The notes under the pieces: model-generated | The model's database searches: none | The model's input: only the letters and a program-made list of their open reading frames with translations | What the model was told of the DNA's origin: nothing | In this document: piece by piece, positions 26,962 through 40,468 of the stretch | How the letters are laid out: each line of letters begins with the position of its first letter | How positions within the stretch are numbered: the stretch's first letter is position 1 | Translations under genes and position numbers: made by a program | From: Neelides folsomi | Lineage: Eukaryota; Arthropoda; Collembola; Neelipleona; Neelidae | Assembly (NCBI GenBank): GCA_034687125.1 | Contig: JAQGBZ010000272.1 | Location: forward strand, 22,890-86,889 | Reading direction: 5' to 3' | Length of the DNA: 64,000 bases

Positions 26962-29697
26962 ATGAGTCAACAGCCAATTGGTGCCTATCGAACAAAAGAT
27001 GAAGAAACGAATGATGATGATGCCAACATCCCAAAGGAAATTATTTGGAGGAACGTAATCGTCCTTGCCTTTATCCATCTATTCGCCATTGGCGGATGCA
27101 TCCGGATCCTCACATGGAATTTCATGTGGTTGAGTATATTATGGTGTAAGGATTCCAATTCATTTTACTATTAAAAAAACTAGACTTGAACATTAATTGT
27201 ACAATAGTAGTCTAATTGTATCTGTATCTATATGTAATGTACAATACTCTACTGTACAACAGTTGAACATTATTGTATTTAACTACAGTTACAATATTGT
27301 ACCATTATTTTACATTATTATGCATGTTCAATATGCATTTCTATTTACGTATACTTTTTAAGTAGTTTGAACCATATTATGAATTTTTAATTTGAGCGTG
27401 GACTCGTAATAATTTGTGTCTGTTGGGAAATTTAATTGATCTTGACTTGAATGTTTTTGGAAGGTGCTATCTACACATTCATTACTGGTTTGGGGATCAC
27501 GGCAGGAGCCCATAGGTACTGGTGCCACAGGACGTTTAAGGCAAAGTTTCCCCTTCAAGTTCTTCTCTTGGTAATGCAATCGGCGAGTCTCCAAGTGAGT
27601 CGAACGAGGAAGGAATCTCGTTCCTCATTTCAAACCTTCTAACCTTCTCCCAATTCCATTGAGTCTGCCAGTAGACCAATCTACAAGGGATGATGATGAG
27701 GAACGAGAGTTTCCACGATGACCTAATAATACATATTTTTTGAGAGAGGGGGGTCAGGTGTTCAACGCAACTGAGCACTCTTTTTTGTTTTTTTGTCCCT
27801 TGGACTTAGACGCCGATCTACGTGTGGTGCCGAGATCATCGTGTTCACCACAAGTTCTCCGAGACCAACGCCGACCCACATAATGCGAAACGAGGATTCT
27901 TCTTCTCTCACATTGGATGGCTCTTTTACCGGAAGCACGAGGCGGTGAAGATGAAAGGGAAAATACTCGACTTTTCAGATTTGACCTCTGACCCTCTTGT
28001 CATGTTCCAGCAAAAGTATTACATCCGAACATTAATCTTACAGTTTACAATTATACCGGGTTATAATTTTCCTCTTTTCCTCCACTTTCCTCTTAAACTA
28101 CAAAAATGTGAACAATTCCTATAACCAATATTTAATGATAATGAGATTGTTGAAACATGTAACATGCATTCAGCACATGTTTGTATATGTAAAAGCATGA
28201 CTAACTCGATTTACCAATTTGCTCTAATTTTCTTATATTTGCTTCAATTTGCACATTTTATTTTAAGTGTTTAAGAGAATTGGGAAAAGGACTAATCTTT
28301 GAAATAATGACTTAAATATGGAAACAAAGGTCCATTAACTTAAGCTATAATATAGCTATAATACTTAATTTATAAGCTAGTAGTATATCTTAATTTTTTA
28401 AACCTCAATATTCATGTTTATTCTTAAAAGGAAGCGTGTTTTGTGTTCTATCTGTATACTGAATACAGTATTCTGTATATAGGTGAGATTTGTTTTCCTC
28501 TGTGAGACATCTTAATTTATGAATGAATGCCCCAATAGAGAAATTGGTTTGGACGTTGAACGAGTGAGCTAATAAGCACACTCACTTGGCTTTCCTAAAC
28601 CACCTTTACAATTGCAAATTATAATACAATGGCCCTTTATTCTCCTTTACTCTTTTTGTGTGTAATAATGCGTGAGTGATTAATATGTATTATGAGACTG
28701 CGAAATGGACCTAATGAACCCGTATATGCAACTAGTATAGATATTACTTTATTACATATAAATAATGTATGCAATGAATATTTAATAAATTCATGAATTT
28801 GTTGATGTCCCAATAGATACTACACACCATGGATCGTTAGTATTTTCTTCGTCATTCCCATCATCATCCCGATTTATTGTTGGGGATGTTCATTCTGGGA
28901 ATCTTTTTTCCTCAATCAACTCCGCTACTGTTGGTCATTACATGGGACTTGGGCCGTCAACAGCGTTGCTCACATGTTTGGACATAGACCTTATGATAAG
29001 TATGTAATGTACCTGTAATTTAAATGCTGCTTTGATTATCAGTTTATACTGCTTTTATATTGGGAGATCACAGTAGTGTAAAACTCATAAAACACTTCAA
29101 CTTTTATGCGCAAAACATTTTCAGCTTTTTCCTCAACTTTTGTTTATGATCCGCCTTTAATTGCGGCTCAACTCTCAAAGGTAATGATCTACTTAAATTT
29201 TATACAAAATAATAAAACTAAAACTAAACCTTTGTAAACTCTATTAAATTATCCTTTACAACGGCTTTCTTTCCCATTTGAAGCTATTACAATAGTAGTA
29301 CGAATTGGTTGCTATTAAATCATTTTAACTACGAGGAATTTCTCAATCAACTTTATGTTTTAATTTTAGTAACATCAATCCCAGAGAGAACATGTTCGTA
29401 TCATTTTTCTCAATGGGTGAAGGATGGCACAATTTTCATCATGTCTTCCCTTGGGACTACAAAGCCTCCGAATTCGGATTCCTCAACGTTTCCAAAATGT
29501 TCATTGAATTTTTTGGGAAGATAGGGTGGGCCTATGACCTGAAGTCAGTTCCTGATGACGTCGTTCGCAAGCGAGTGGATAGAACTGGTTCACTCACCGC
29601 CCATGCACCTCCTGAGCAGGGCCATTGGGGTTGGGGTGACAAAGAGATTCCGCTGGAAAATGCACAAATGACCCAAATTTTATACAAGCTCAAGTAA
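26962..29697 (+). CDS. Acyl-CoA delta-9 desaturase, paralog A (5 exons)
   Basis: Exons: 26962-27145, 27464-27594, 27810-28015, 28817-28999, 29370-29697; 1032 nt, 343 residues. ER membrane di-iron enzyme placing a cis double bond in saturated acyl-CoA, working with cytochrome b5. The eight-histidine core is present: box I HRYWCH (78-83; usual form HRLWSH), box II HRVHH (115-119), box III HNFHH (255-259), plus NSVAHMFG, which supplies the conserved Asn. Hydrophobic segments flank the boxes, and the family C-terminal GHWGWGDKEIP is kept. Start at MSQQPIG, the only ATG giving the usual short hydrophilic N-terminus. Its exons, especially 3, are richer in G/C-ending codons than paralogs B and C. 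Regiochemistry is inferred from family likeness. Confidence 0.96.
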
Positions 29698-30141
29698 TTT
29701 GGAATTCCATTTCTCGAATGGGGATCTAAACGTGTTTACTACACCCAATGAACAGACTCCTCCTCACCCTCTGTCTACCTCATTTACATTTCAGGATGAA
29801 GATCTCTGGCGAAATACTCCCAACCTTAAATTCCTATATATTTTTACAATACCATTCATACCTACCATATAAGATAATATTGTATATCAATTCTGTACAC
29901 TATTTCTATCTTTTACTCTTTGGTCATTTCTCAAAAGGAACAATTAATGTAGTGTTATTGAACCTTATGTATTTCTATATGAGATGAATATTTGTACCAT
30001 ATATTGTATTTACCATTAGTATAGTATGAAGATGTGTATGTGTTAGATGTTACATTGATCTTATGAATATTTATGTTATTACTCTTGTTATAACTCTGAT
30101 ATTATTTTTATACTCATTCATTAATGTCAATGCTTAATTAA

Positions 30142-30147
30142 AATAAA
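30142..30147 (+). terminator. Polyadenylation signal of desaturase A
   Basis: AATAAA about 445 nt after the desaturase A stop codon; the clearest hexamer I noticed in the 3' region. Confidence 0.35.
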
Positions 30148-31144
30148 ATGTAAAATTTAGTTGGATGGGTTCATTGCACGTTTTTATCTTATTGTTAAGA
30201 TTTGATATACACATGCATACATGCAGTATTAAGACTTCTTACATGTACAATATATTACTTTGTATAGGTTTAGAAAAAAATGCGCAATATCAATGGCTAT
30301 GAACCCATCAAACATTCCTACCTTTTTTGTATGTTTGAACTGATTAGTGAACTGTGAGGTTTTTGAATAAAATGAGATTTAAGTGAATTTAACTGCATAA
30401 AAATATAGCGACTGAATCCAGTTGTAAAGTGAATGATGCGAGGAATGGGGAGGAGAATTTTTTCTCAATGGAAGATTCTCGTTCTGCGAGGTCCGATTAG
30501 TAAATACATGTTTCTTCCCCTTTAACATTTCGGGTCAAGGGGGAGTTAACCCCAATAGGGTTTGTAGGTCATGTGAGGGCGATGGAGCCGGGGCGGGTGC
30601 GGGTGAATTTGAGAATTTTAAAAGAAAGACAAGGGTTGGCCGGAGTGGGTATATCCACCAGCCTACCTCACCTGGACGATTAGCCTGTATAATTACCAGT
30701 ATTACCTGTATTATTGGCAACAATGACAACCTGTTTTACCCTTAAGGTAACGAGGAGAGTTGTTGGTCAGTTAGTTAGTAGGCTCCCCAAACCTCGTCCG
30801 GCCGAGGGGTTGCTTGTAGAGTCAACAATGTCTTTCGTTTCGACACGTAGGCCTAGATTGAATGCATTGGTTGGTCATATACTCTCGAGACTGGCTGTTA
30901 GTCGGTTGGACTCTCTGTGATGACCGACCTATTTAAGTTCACCTCACTTTCTTTTCTCTTTTGGTTCCTTGGTTAGTTGGTGGGGAAGCGGCTGGCGAGC
31001 ATCTCACGATTGACCCCAGAGTCTCGAGAGGCTCTCTCAGTCGCAGGCAGTGCGGATTGCCGCCTCAGAGGACGGCCACACCAATTCCTTCACCCCCGCT
31101 CTCCACCAGTCATGTCTTCCAAGGCTCAGGAACGGACCCCTTTG

Positions 31145-31153
31145 CTATAAATA
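31145..31153 (+). promoter_or_regulatory. TATA box of ELOVL6-like gene
   Basis: CTATAAATA lies 82 bp upstream of the elongase start codon inside a GC-rich leader, which would put transcription start near 31175 with a leader of about 60 nt. Inferred from position only. Confidence 0.4.
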
Positions 31154-31234
31154 TACTCACCGAGAGACCCCTTCGAGTGTCGTGCCCTTCGTGCATTCAA
31201 CCCTGTGCTTCGGAACGCCGCTCAACACCCCAAC

Positions 31235-32779
31235 ATGGTCTTCCTCAACATCACACAGACGTTCTACGACGAAGATGTCGTGCTCACCGAGGCCCCGTAC
31301 ACGACCTCCTTCGAGTTCGAGAAGTTTGACCTCAACGGGGCGAGGGCTTTCATGAAGCAGCATGCCCACATTTCCCTATACGCCTCCATCGTCTACATCG
31401 TCCTCATCTTCTCGGGACAGGTATGGATGAAAAATCGGGCACCGTTTCATCTCCGCAGTCCCCTTGCTGTGTGGAACGTCCTTCTCGCCATCTTCTCCGT
31501 CTTCGGACTCCTCCGCGTCTACCCCGAATTCCATTCTGTCATCTTTGGGGAAAACGGATTCCACAGGAGTCTCTGTGTCAGGTAAACACCTTCCCTTTTT
31601 ACAATTAAGGAACAATGCCCCGACTCCGCTAATGAGAATTTATTCTCACGGCTCAGCTCCAGATGAGAATTTCTCACGTCATTTCTTTAAATTCAGTTTT
31701 TTAATTCTTCCTTCTTCCTAATCAACTCCAAATGCCTGTCCTTGTTCCGAATTAATTTTTTTCTCGATTTAAGCCTTAATTTCTCTTAATTCCTCAATTC
31801 CTTAATTTCTCATTGCTCAATTTCTCCTTTTTGTGTATAATATATTTTGTATATGAAATGATTTTAGTAGTTTTTGTAAAAGGTTAAATATTTCAGGGAT
31901 GAACACAATGTAACTTCCGCATTTTGGGGCCTCATGTTCGTCCTCTCGAAAATGGTCGAGTTGGGGGACACGGTGTTCATCGTGTTGAGGAAGCAACGGC
32001 TCATCTTTCTCCACTGGTGAGAGTTTCACATTTGCTCCCATTGAGAGCCTTGCCCTTCAAAATTCCGCTTTCTAATAACTCGCCTCACAGGTATCATCAC
32101 ATCACAGTCCTCATGTGCTGTTGGTACTTTTATTCCGATTATGAGCCCATCTTCAGATGGTACGGGGTCATGAACTATTTCGTCCATTCGCTCATGTACT
32201 CTTACTACGCTGCCCGGGTAAAAATCCATTCCATATTATGAATTCCTCAAATGCTCAGCTTTTTAGAAATTAAAGCTAAATGACATTAAAACTAAACAGC
32301 ATTAAAGCTAAACAGCATTAAACTAAACACTATATGTAAGATGAAATTTCATTAAAATGAAATTACATTATGAAATTACATTAAAATTAAATGACATTAA
32401 ATTAATGGCTTCATTATAATAATAATATTTTGTTCAGGCTCTTCAAGTCAAGATAGCTCGACCCATTGCAATGACGATCACGGCCCTCCAACTGACTCAG
32501 ATGGTTGTTGGGCTGTTGGTGAACCTCTACTCATTCAAGATCCTCTGTACGTCCTCATTCTCTAGAAATTCTCCTCACACTCTTTTCTTCCCAAATTCCT
32601 ATCCAAACCATGTGTTGCTCATATATGTGATTTTTTTTGCAGACGATGGATATGACTGTGCGAGACGAGCCGACACGTTCTATACCCATATCTCAATTTG
32701 CATCTCGTACATGGTCCTCTTCGCAAATTATTTCTACAAGGCTTACTTTGTCAACCCAAAGACGTTGAAGAAGGAGTGA
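31235..32779 (+). CDS. ELOVL6: ELOVL6-type very-long-chain fatty acid elongase (5 exons)
   Basis: Exons: 31235-31581, 31897-32016, 32091-32217, 32438-32546, 32643-32779; 840 nt, 279 residues. ER multi-pass 3-ketoacyl-CoA synthase that extends C12-C16 acyl-CoA by two carbons with malonyl-CoA. Shared with the ELOVL3/6 branch: [10 protein letters not shown]...WMK N-terminal block, [37 protein letters not shown], catalytic HWYHH (155-159) in [25 protein letters not shown] and [11 protein letters not shown]. Several hydrophobic spans are visible, and the C-terminus NPKTLKKE is a lysine-rich ER-type tail. ATG 31235 gives the family N-terminus. Coding exons are markedly GC-richer than most neighbours. 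It sits between desaturases A and B in the same orientation. Confidence 0.96.
32268..32400. repeat. Degenerate tandem repeat in ELOVL6 intron 3
   Basis: Units resembling ACAGCATTAAAGCTAA, then drifting into ATGAAATTACATTAAA, repeat through most of the intron. Confidence 0.5.
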
Positions 32780-32882
32780 AACTCCACGACTGGAAATGGA
32801 GAAGAAGAAAACGGAGGTCAAAAGCTCAGCCCGTTATTACTAACATATTATTATTATTATTATTCAATCAAAAAACATTGTT

Positions 32883-32888
32883 AATAAA
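32883..32888 (+). terminator. Polyadenylation signal of ELOVL6
   Basis: AATAAA 104 nt after the elongase stop codon. Confidence 0.5.
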
Positions 32889-35800
32889 CAGAGTCCCACG
32901 TTGTTGCTCTTCCCTTGTCTCTTTACTCTCGAATCGGCTCCCAGCTCTGCTCAATTATTTCCTTTCGAACCGAGAGTCACAAATTTACAATTCATACTTT
33001 TGTATCTATTTACTACACATGTACTAATTATATTATATAATATATATATATATAATTCACACAAGCAACTATATACACACAGTCTATATTACACAATATA
33101 TATTTTTGTACATTATTTATGTGCGCTTGATCTTATCCGTCCTTTAACCAAACATTAATGAACTGTCTTATTAATTTCCTCTTGACTAATTAGTAGTAGC
33201 AAATGACTTCATAGAACACTTGTGGAAACCTATACACATTTTTGTCTGTTCAATATGAAGGCAGTGATTATAAGGTACTATTACTAATTAATATTATTTT
33301 ATTAAAATCTCCGAGTTCTCCAAAATCAAGAGAGGAGTGAGAGAGCAATAGATGCAAAATACCCAAGTCAAAGTGCAATATGAACAATATCAAAATTTGC
33401 AACATCACTTATTATATAACTTTGAGCCATATAACTATACATAATGCTCATTCCCTGTAGAGTATGAACAAGAAATTATTGTATAACCTTTATTAAAGTA
33501 AATGGAAATGGCAAGACCAAGCCTTCAATAAAAGATGATTTAAATGTAGATTGAGATTAAAACTGTTTTAGTACATGGACCATCGTTGTTGTTATATTTA
33601 ATTATGACTTTAACGCGATATGCACAGGTACATTTTCTTATAACTATAAAAATATATTATTTTATATTTTATTGTAATTCCGACGCTTTGATTGTTATAT
33701 TTAAGGAGCCAAATAAATGAATGAATTAAAGGGTGAACTGTATATAAATGGTGGGAAAGAGAAATGCAGAGTGATTATTGAATAATTCGTCAAATATCAT
33801 ACACATTCCTTTTTACATGATTATTTATTGAAATTGCTCAATCCTCATTTGACACCAATTAAATATAAATCCACACTCTCACGATAAGACTCAGATAATT
33901 CTGATAGTGTGCATATTCCCACATAACGATCACGAATTCACTCAATGCTTAATTCTTATCATCCATCATTGCATTTATTTAATTCTTCTCATTTAATTCC
34001 TCCTACTATGCCCAAATGAGAAAAAAGGGAAAGAATGGAATGACTCTTTTCCATACACCAAATACATACTAATACACTTGAGTCTCATCCCACATTTAAT
34101 ATTTGCCTAATCAACTTTTCCGCTTTCCCTATTCACCAAACTCTTTGTCAATGCAAGTGTCCTATACAAATACTATACAGTTAAAAAATACACAGAAATC
34201 ATAAGCCCAGTCCAAACGGCTACATTTGTACAAGAATAGAACTCATAAGAGAAAGTGCACTTAAATAGCGACATGTGTATTGACCCTCCCACCCTTTCTA
34301 TTTTATTCCAATAATAAGTACTGATTGAATACCTCAATATGCACATATCTGTATCCAACATGTGTGAGTTGTAAATGGAAGCAACAGTAGTGGGAGCTTG
34401 AAAGTCGTAAAATTGAGTGAGTATTAGTTAAAGAGATAAGGAAGGTATTTGGTATATGGGGTTTATAATTCTCCACTTGTCTTTCGCTCTCGGGTCTTCC
34501 GATCTATGAGCTAAAGGCTTATCGATCATCCATGTGGTGGTCAAAGTCAAGCGTTTCCCCATTGGGCAAAATCCTTTCAGTTTATGAAGGTCAGCACATT
34601 TGGGTACGTGGAGAATAGGAAGGTTATTATCTCTCCAACCCGTTTGAACTCGGCCCTACTCTTTGCCAACCCAGCCCTCCTCGGGTCGAGGAAACCTGCA
34701 GCTCACACATCTCCCCACTGTCTAGTTCAATGGTATATAAGTAATATAATATGGTATATGATAAATACTTACACTCGCTCAACGGCAAGCTTCCCAACTT
34801 CCCCGTTCTTCATCCCCTGACTCATCCTTTTCATACATTTCACACTGTCTTGTAAGAACTAGACCCAAAAACATAACCAATATTCCTGACCAAACTCATT
34901 GTATTTTATTCTCAAGTGCGGACGAACGATGGCAAGAATGCACAATACTACGTATTCAATACTACGCCTTTAAGAATATACGATGCATATTTCCCATTTA
35001 ACTCTTATTAACTCTATATACATAATATAATATATAATTATTTATGAAGTCCTTTTAACACTTAATCAGGTTCATCATGATGACGATACATGATATACTT
35101 CACATAGGTACTTATATAAGTACATGGTCTAGCCTAGGTGTAAATGGTTAAAAGAATATTTAACCCTTGCCAATTTAAATGAATTCATTTTCCCTTCCCC
35201 TTGGGATTCCCTTTTCTTTAAATTTCATAACGTCAATGGGGAAGTTTTTATATAAATATTCAAACAGCTATATACCTATATAAAACATGTACTCTATACT
35301 AGTATGGTGGTGAATTACCTCCAACTTTAATATATTTAATGATCCGGATGAACTTCGAATTAGCTGAAATAATATTTTGCAAACACGTGTATCAAATAAT
35401 TTCATAGAGTTACCTGTATTTTTGTCGAAAATTTTCAAGACAAATAACATTTATTTTTTAAAGCTTGTCTTATTCATCTCGAAAGTAATCAAAATAATAA
35501 TGTTTCATTAAATAACAAATTGTATTAAGTACATAGAGAATATAAACATCTAACTTAAATGTATACTTAATGTTAATGTATATTTCTTGGTTATACTTTT
35601 GTACTTTAGTATTATTGTTAAGAATATGAAAAATTAACAGAAATCAATTCTGACAACTTCCCGAATAAAAATATCTACTTGTGGTATTTAAGTGTAATTA
35701 TAACTTTCATAACACTGGCACAATTAAATGTTTTATAGGCAATACCAGAATATGGTACGATATATTAATATCAACTGCATTGTACATAAATAATAAGTAT

Positions 35801-35966
35801 GTATCTAGTAATATATGTTAAATGTAGTAGTTATATTATATAAGAATATTCGCAATTGGCAAAAAAGATGTACATAATATGGCTACATGGGTTTTCGCAA
35901 GCTTAAATAACTACATTTCCTTTTTATGAATCTCGAATCAATTCAGGTTCATCTAATAAAAGAATC

Positions 35967-36209
35967 TGATTAAATTTCCTGCATTTCATCGCATGAGCAA
36001 ACTCCAGCATCCAGAACATCTGTCCATTGAATGTGTGGAAAATGTGAGTCGAAGAACCGGACAATAAGCCGGTGGTTACGTGAATGACGGAACACGAGGG
36101 GGGACGTCAGGAGAGATCTGGTGATCCTCATTAGCCTATCCCACATCCTCTCTCTACGGAGCAGAATCATGCCAAGGAGTTCCAGTACACGAAGGAAAAA
36201 AATGTACAA
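35967..36209 (-). other. Unrecognised GC-richer open frame, possible exon
   Basis: A minus frame of about 79 codons (containing LLRRERMWDRLMRI and RNHRLIVRFFDSH, ending DEMQEI) lies in sequence of roughly half G+C within a very AT-rich gap. I do not recognise the protein, and no ATG with good context or matching splice partner was found. It could be an exon, a decayed gene or a regulatory island. Confidence 0.2.
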
Positions 36210-36601
36210 TCAATTGCTCTTCATTCCTCGACACACTTGACGAGAATGAAGAGAATTCTCCATAAAATCCTCACATTAATTCACGACCAAATCTTTCCCA
36301 TCTCTCCGATTCAATGTCAATTTAAATAAGCATTATAAATTTATTAACTCGCTTAACTTCAAATACCAAAAGTAAATGAATCACGTTTTCCTACATGTAA
36401 TTTTGAAGAAGAAAAAAAATAGGCCTAATATAAATCATTAAATGTTGGAATCATTAAATGTTAAAAAAACAAAAGTGCAATGAAACTTGTAAGAAATATG
36501 TAAGAAATAAGAATAATTTCATAAGAAATAATTAAAATGGAATTTGGCCTTTTTAGTCATTAAAGCTAGTCATCTGATATAGTTTATTATAAGTATATGA
36601 A

Positions 36602-36876
36602 TTAGAACGTTGGTTTGGGGGGCGCGATCATAAATGGCATGATTCTCCAGCAGCCAGTCTCTATACGCAAAAAGGTCTTCTCATTTTGCAAAGCAAGTAG
36701 GATGGTTGGGAAATCCTTTCTTCGTTGATTAGATAGAGCTGCTGCATATGTGGAAGTCCCTCCAAACTTCCCCGTATATTTATTACCGGTAAACTCTGGA
36801 GGGGATCCCACTTTAAGTCTCGCAACGTCCGAGACAACACTTCGCAGAAACTCTCACATTTATTATTATTGAACAC
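36602..36876 (-). other. Unrecognised GC-richer open frames, possible exon
   Basis: Two overlapping minus frames stay open here, one with LSRTLRDLKWDPLQSLP followed by a donor-like GTAATA, the other ending MIAPPKPTF. Both cannot be coding. The patch lies 130 bp upstream of desaturase B and might equally be its promoter. No family recognised. Confidence 0.2.
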
Positions 36877-37002
36877 GCGTCTCTCTTCCTTCCTACTACA
36901 TATACTTATTACTTATATCATTAACTATTTACTTTTGCTCTCAAAACCTTCTGCACTTCCTTTCCCACAGTTTCCTCGAAGATTCCAAATTCATTTTTCA
37001 CA

Positions 37003-40000
37003 ATGACTCCCAACGCCACAAATAAGTCAAATTCTCTCAAAGTCCCTCCTGTCCAAAATGTAACAGAAAAGAAAAGTGCTCCTGTGATCATCGTTTGGAA
37101 AAATGTGGTGGTCTTTGTATTAATTCATATTGCCGCTATGTACGGCTTATATCTTTTATTAACTGGACAAGTCAAAATCTTAACATTTGTTTTTGGTAAG
37201 TCAATTTTTCATAAAATAATAATTTTCTATATAATATTAAGCGGATTGTTAATATTCCAACTTTTGGTCTTTTGCAAAATATTTCGCAAATTCCTCCATT
37301 TATATCTATAATCTAAATGTGTGGTGGAGTGAGGAAGGGAAGGGATATAGACATACATAGAGATTAAAGGATATCCTCTAGAAAGGAAAATGGTTCATGG
37401 TCAAATTTTTCCTCCATGAACTTGACTTTTATCTCACATTGGGAAAGTGTAGTATTAGTGCAAAAATCTATTTATAGCTCCTCGCTCCATCACTTATTCA
37501 TATTGGCAAATCTTCAAACTTCGTTCCAATATTCTCAATAACGCCCCATTTTAAAATCCGCCGGAAATTCCTCCTTTAGCTCCCAGTTTCAATGAGTGTG
37601 ATGCAATATGACATTTGGCCAACATTTTTTTCCACATTCTACGTGTGCTTAAACCATTGCGTAATTTAATACCATTTTAATGTCATTCAAGCATTTATCT
37701 TCTTTAATTCATGAACAAATTGTATGGAAGCCACAGTCTTCTAAACTTGCGTTTTATACCCCAATAGATAAAAGTCCCCAATGAGTTTTATGACTCTAGC
37801 TTTCTTGTATATCTACTTCTGCTTCTTATACCATAGTAGATAAATATGTCTTTAAATGTATTATAAATGTATGGATTGGGGAATAATGTTGGATTCTTGT
37901 TTTCATTACAGCCGTCGTCATATTCCACCTCAACGGGATAGGTAATGAGAAAAACGAGAGCAAATAATTTAAAAAAAGTCTGAGGTTGTAAAATAATTAA
38001 TTGGGACGGATGTTTGAATCAGGTATAACGGCAGGTGCCCATCGGTACTGGGCCCACAAGTCCTACAAAGCAAACTTCCCACTAAGGGTCATCCTTTGTC
38101 TCGCTCAAACTGGGGCTATTCAAAATAGTATCTTCGAATGGTAAAACACTCAATGCAAATTATATCATTCATTACATGACATTTATCATGCCACAAGTAC
38201 TAAATGATCATAATTGATTCATTTCATTTTTTAGGAGCAGAGATCACCGACTTCATCATAAATTTACAGAAACAGATGCAGATCCTCAGTGAGTTACTTT
38301 TTTTAATACATAATACCTTATACCTACCTTATTTTACACACTTAAGTACATTTAGACAAGCTATTTCAACCTCCCAATGAACACGCTAATAACCCCATTG
38401 AAAACTCACACACTATGCAATTTTATTGGCAATTACCTTTAATTCGGAAACGGAAAGTGTTAACTTTGCACGATATAACTATTATCAGGGTTAAGAATAG
38501 CTAGATTCACATTAAAGTATTCTGACCTATCCTATTCAACATGTGTATCATTTATCATTAAACTGATACAAAATTATATAAAATTACTTTATAATTATAT
38601 TATTACATAAGAACAATATCCAATATAGTAAAAAATAATAATTAAGGTTTATAATTTATATAGTATATGTTATATTATTTATTTGTATAACTTTAATAAT
38701 CTTAAAACACAAGCCGATGATTCAGATACATATAATTCTATGAGTATTAATTTCAATGCAATGAATGAAGGTTAATGAATCTCTTTAATAAGGCTGGTAA
38801 TGATGATTATATTTTATATTTGCAGTAATGCGAAACGAGGGTTCTTCTTTGCCCACGTTGGTTGGCTTCTTTCTCGAAAGCACGAGGAAGTCAAGGCCAA
38901 GGGAAGGAATCTTGAAATGACGGACTTGAAAGCTGACCCTATCGTCATGTTTCAGCACAAGTAAGACCCATTTAAAATCAAAACACTTATCGTTGGATTG
39001 AGACTTAATATCCTACTTTAGATACATATTTAATAAGTTCAAATGGAAACCCGTCCTTAACTATTTTTTTATCTATTACTTAATCCCATTTTACACTTTA
39101 GCTTATTACTCCATTACTTTACTACTACACGGAGAAAACATTAAAAGTTTTAAGTCTGTTGCAATTCAGCATTTAATTAAGATAGTTAAATTAGGCATAT
39201 ATGAATTATAATATGTATATAATTGAATGTTTCTACTTGATCTATCCATATAATAAAATATATATTATAAAAATTTAACAAGACGCAAAGATGACATTTT
39301 TAACATCTCGTGATTTTTCAGATACTACAAGACATTGGTTCTTCTCGTTGCTGTCATTGCGCCATCATACATCGCCACTTTCTGCTGGGGCGAATCACTC
39401 AAAGCGTCTTATTTCTTCCTTTTCTTCACGAGATATGTTTACAGCCTTCATGCAACTTGGCTCGTCAATAGCGCTGCTCATTTATACGGATCCAAGCCTT
39501 ATGACAAGTATAAATAATTAAATTTATAATTAAATTAACAATCAACTTACAATTTAAACCATCTTTATATCTTTTTAACATCTTCAATTGTAAAAACGAG
39601 TTTAAATGTAAAAACGTGTTAAGTTTGTTAAGTCAATACGTAAATTCAAGAATTTTTGCGCCTTCTATTCATGTGAATGCTTGGTTTAATTACATAATTA
39701 CACTTTCGATATTTAAGCTTGAGTGAATTGAACTTCAAAAAACCTCGCATAATTCCTTGAATTATTTCCAACAATATTCTTTGAATTCTCCTTTATATAT
39801 TTCTTATAGACAGGAAACAAAAATAAGTTAATAGACCATAATAACAATGAACATTAACATAACATAATAAAAATCCGATCAGTTTATGAGTTAAATATAT
39901 AAAATAAAAATGATATAACTCGTTTAATACAAGACATGCAAGTACACAATAAATTACTTGCATTGTACATGTTAAATATTCAATTATTATAATAATAAAA

Positions 40001-40468
40001 TTTAATTAGATATAACATAATAGCTTATAAACTTATACGTAATTAAGCGCTATTAGAGATGTTTTTATTATGTAATATATTTAAGTATTTAAAAAATCAT
40101 CTAATAATGTATAAATTTTTTGTAGGACTATCAATCCATCAGAAAATCGTTTAGTTGCTCTTCTTGCTCTTGGTGAAGGTTGGCACAATTACCATCACGT
40201 ATTTCCCTGGGACTACAAGACCTCAGAATTTGGATCTATCAACTTTACAAAGCATTTTGTTGACTTTTTCGCTAAAATCGGATGGGCCTACGATCTCAAG
40301 ACAGTGAGCAACAAGAGCATTGTCGAAAGAATAGCCAAGACTGGGGATGGAACCCATGAACACTTTCACGGCGGTCCATGGGGATGGGGAGATAAAGACA
40401 TCCCTGCAGAAAATATTGAAGCTACTGAATTACTTTATCCAATCCCGGAAGAATCAACCGTATCATAG
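37003..40468 (+). CDS. Acyl-CoA delta-9 desaturase, paralog B (7 exons)
   Basis: Exons: 37003-37195, 37912-37941, 38023-38140, 38235-38288, 38826-38960, 39322-39507, 40126-40468; 1059 nt, 352 residues. Same ER di-iron desaturase family as paralog A. Box I HRYWAH (81-86), box II HRLHH (118-122), box III HNYHH (259-263), NSAAHLYG for the conserved Asn, and C-terminal GPWGWGDKDIP. N-terminus MTPNATNKSN is Asn/Ser/Lys-rich and unrelated to that of A. A 30-nt second exon carries part of the membrane segment before box I. It has extra introns at G|ITAGAH and DPH|NAKR that A lacks. A His-rich loop HEHFH lies just before the terminal motif. Substrate preference cannot be read from sequence. Confidence 0.96.

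Larger units (their letters stand above)
29698..31234. other. Spacer between desaturase A and ELOVL6-like gene
   Basis: The left part is the AT-rich desaturase A 3' region with a polyadenylation signal at 30142. From about 30540 to 31230 the sequence turns GC-rich, with a GC box (GGGGCGGG near 30590) and a TATA motif at 31145, consistent with the elongase promoter and 5' leader. Open frames here have no motifs. Confidence 0.5.
32780..37002. other. Large intergenic region between ELOVL6 and desaturase B
   Basis: A 4.2-kb gap, mainly AT-rich, with an ATT microsatellite near 32848-32868 and a TA run near 33041. GC-richer islands occur at about 34440-34730, 35970-36210 and 36600-36880. The last two contain open minus frames described separately. 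No recognised gene. Confidence 0.5.

Noticed and set aside
30535..30729. Pro/Ala-rich minus frame
   Set aside because: Low-complexity reading of the GC-rich elongase promoter region with no ATG context or motif.
34584..34820. 78-codon plus frame
   Set aside because: No recognisable domain or splice partners; left as part of an intergenic island.
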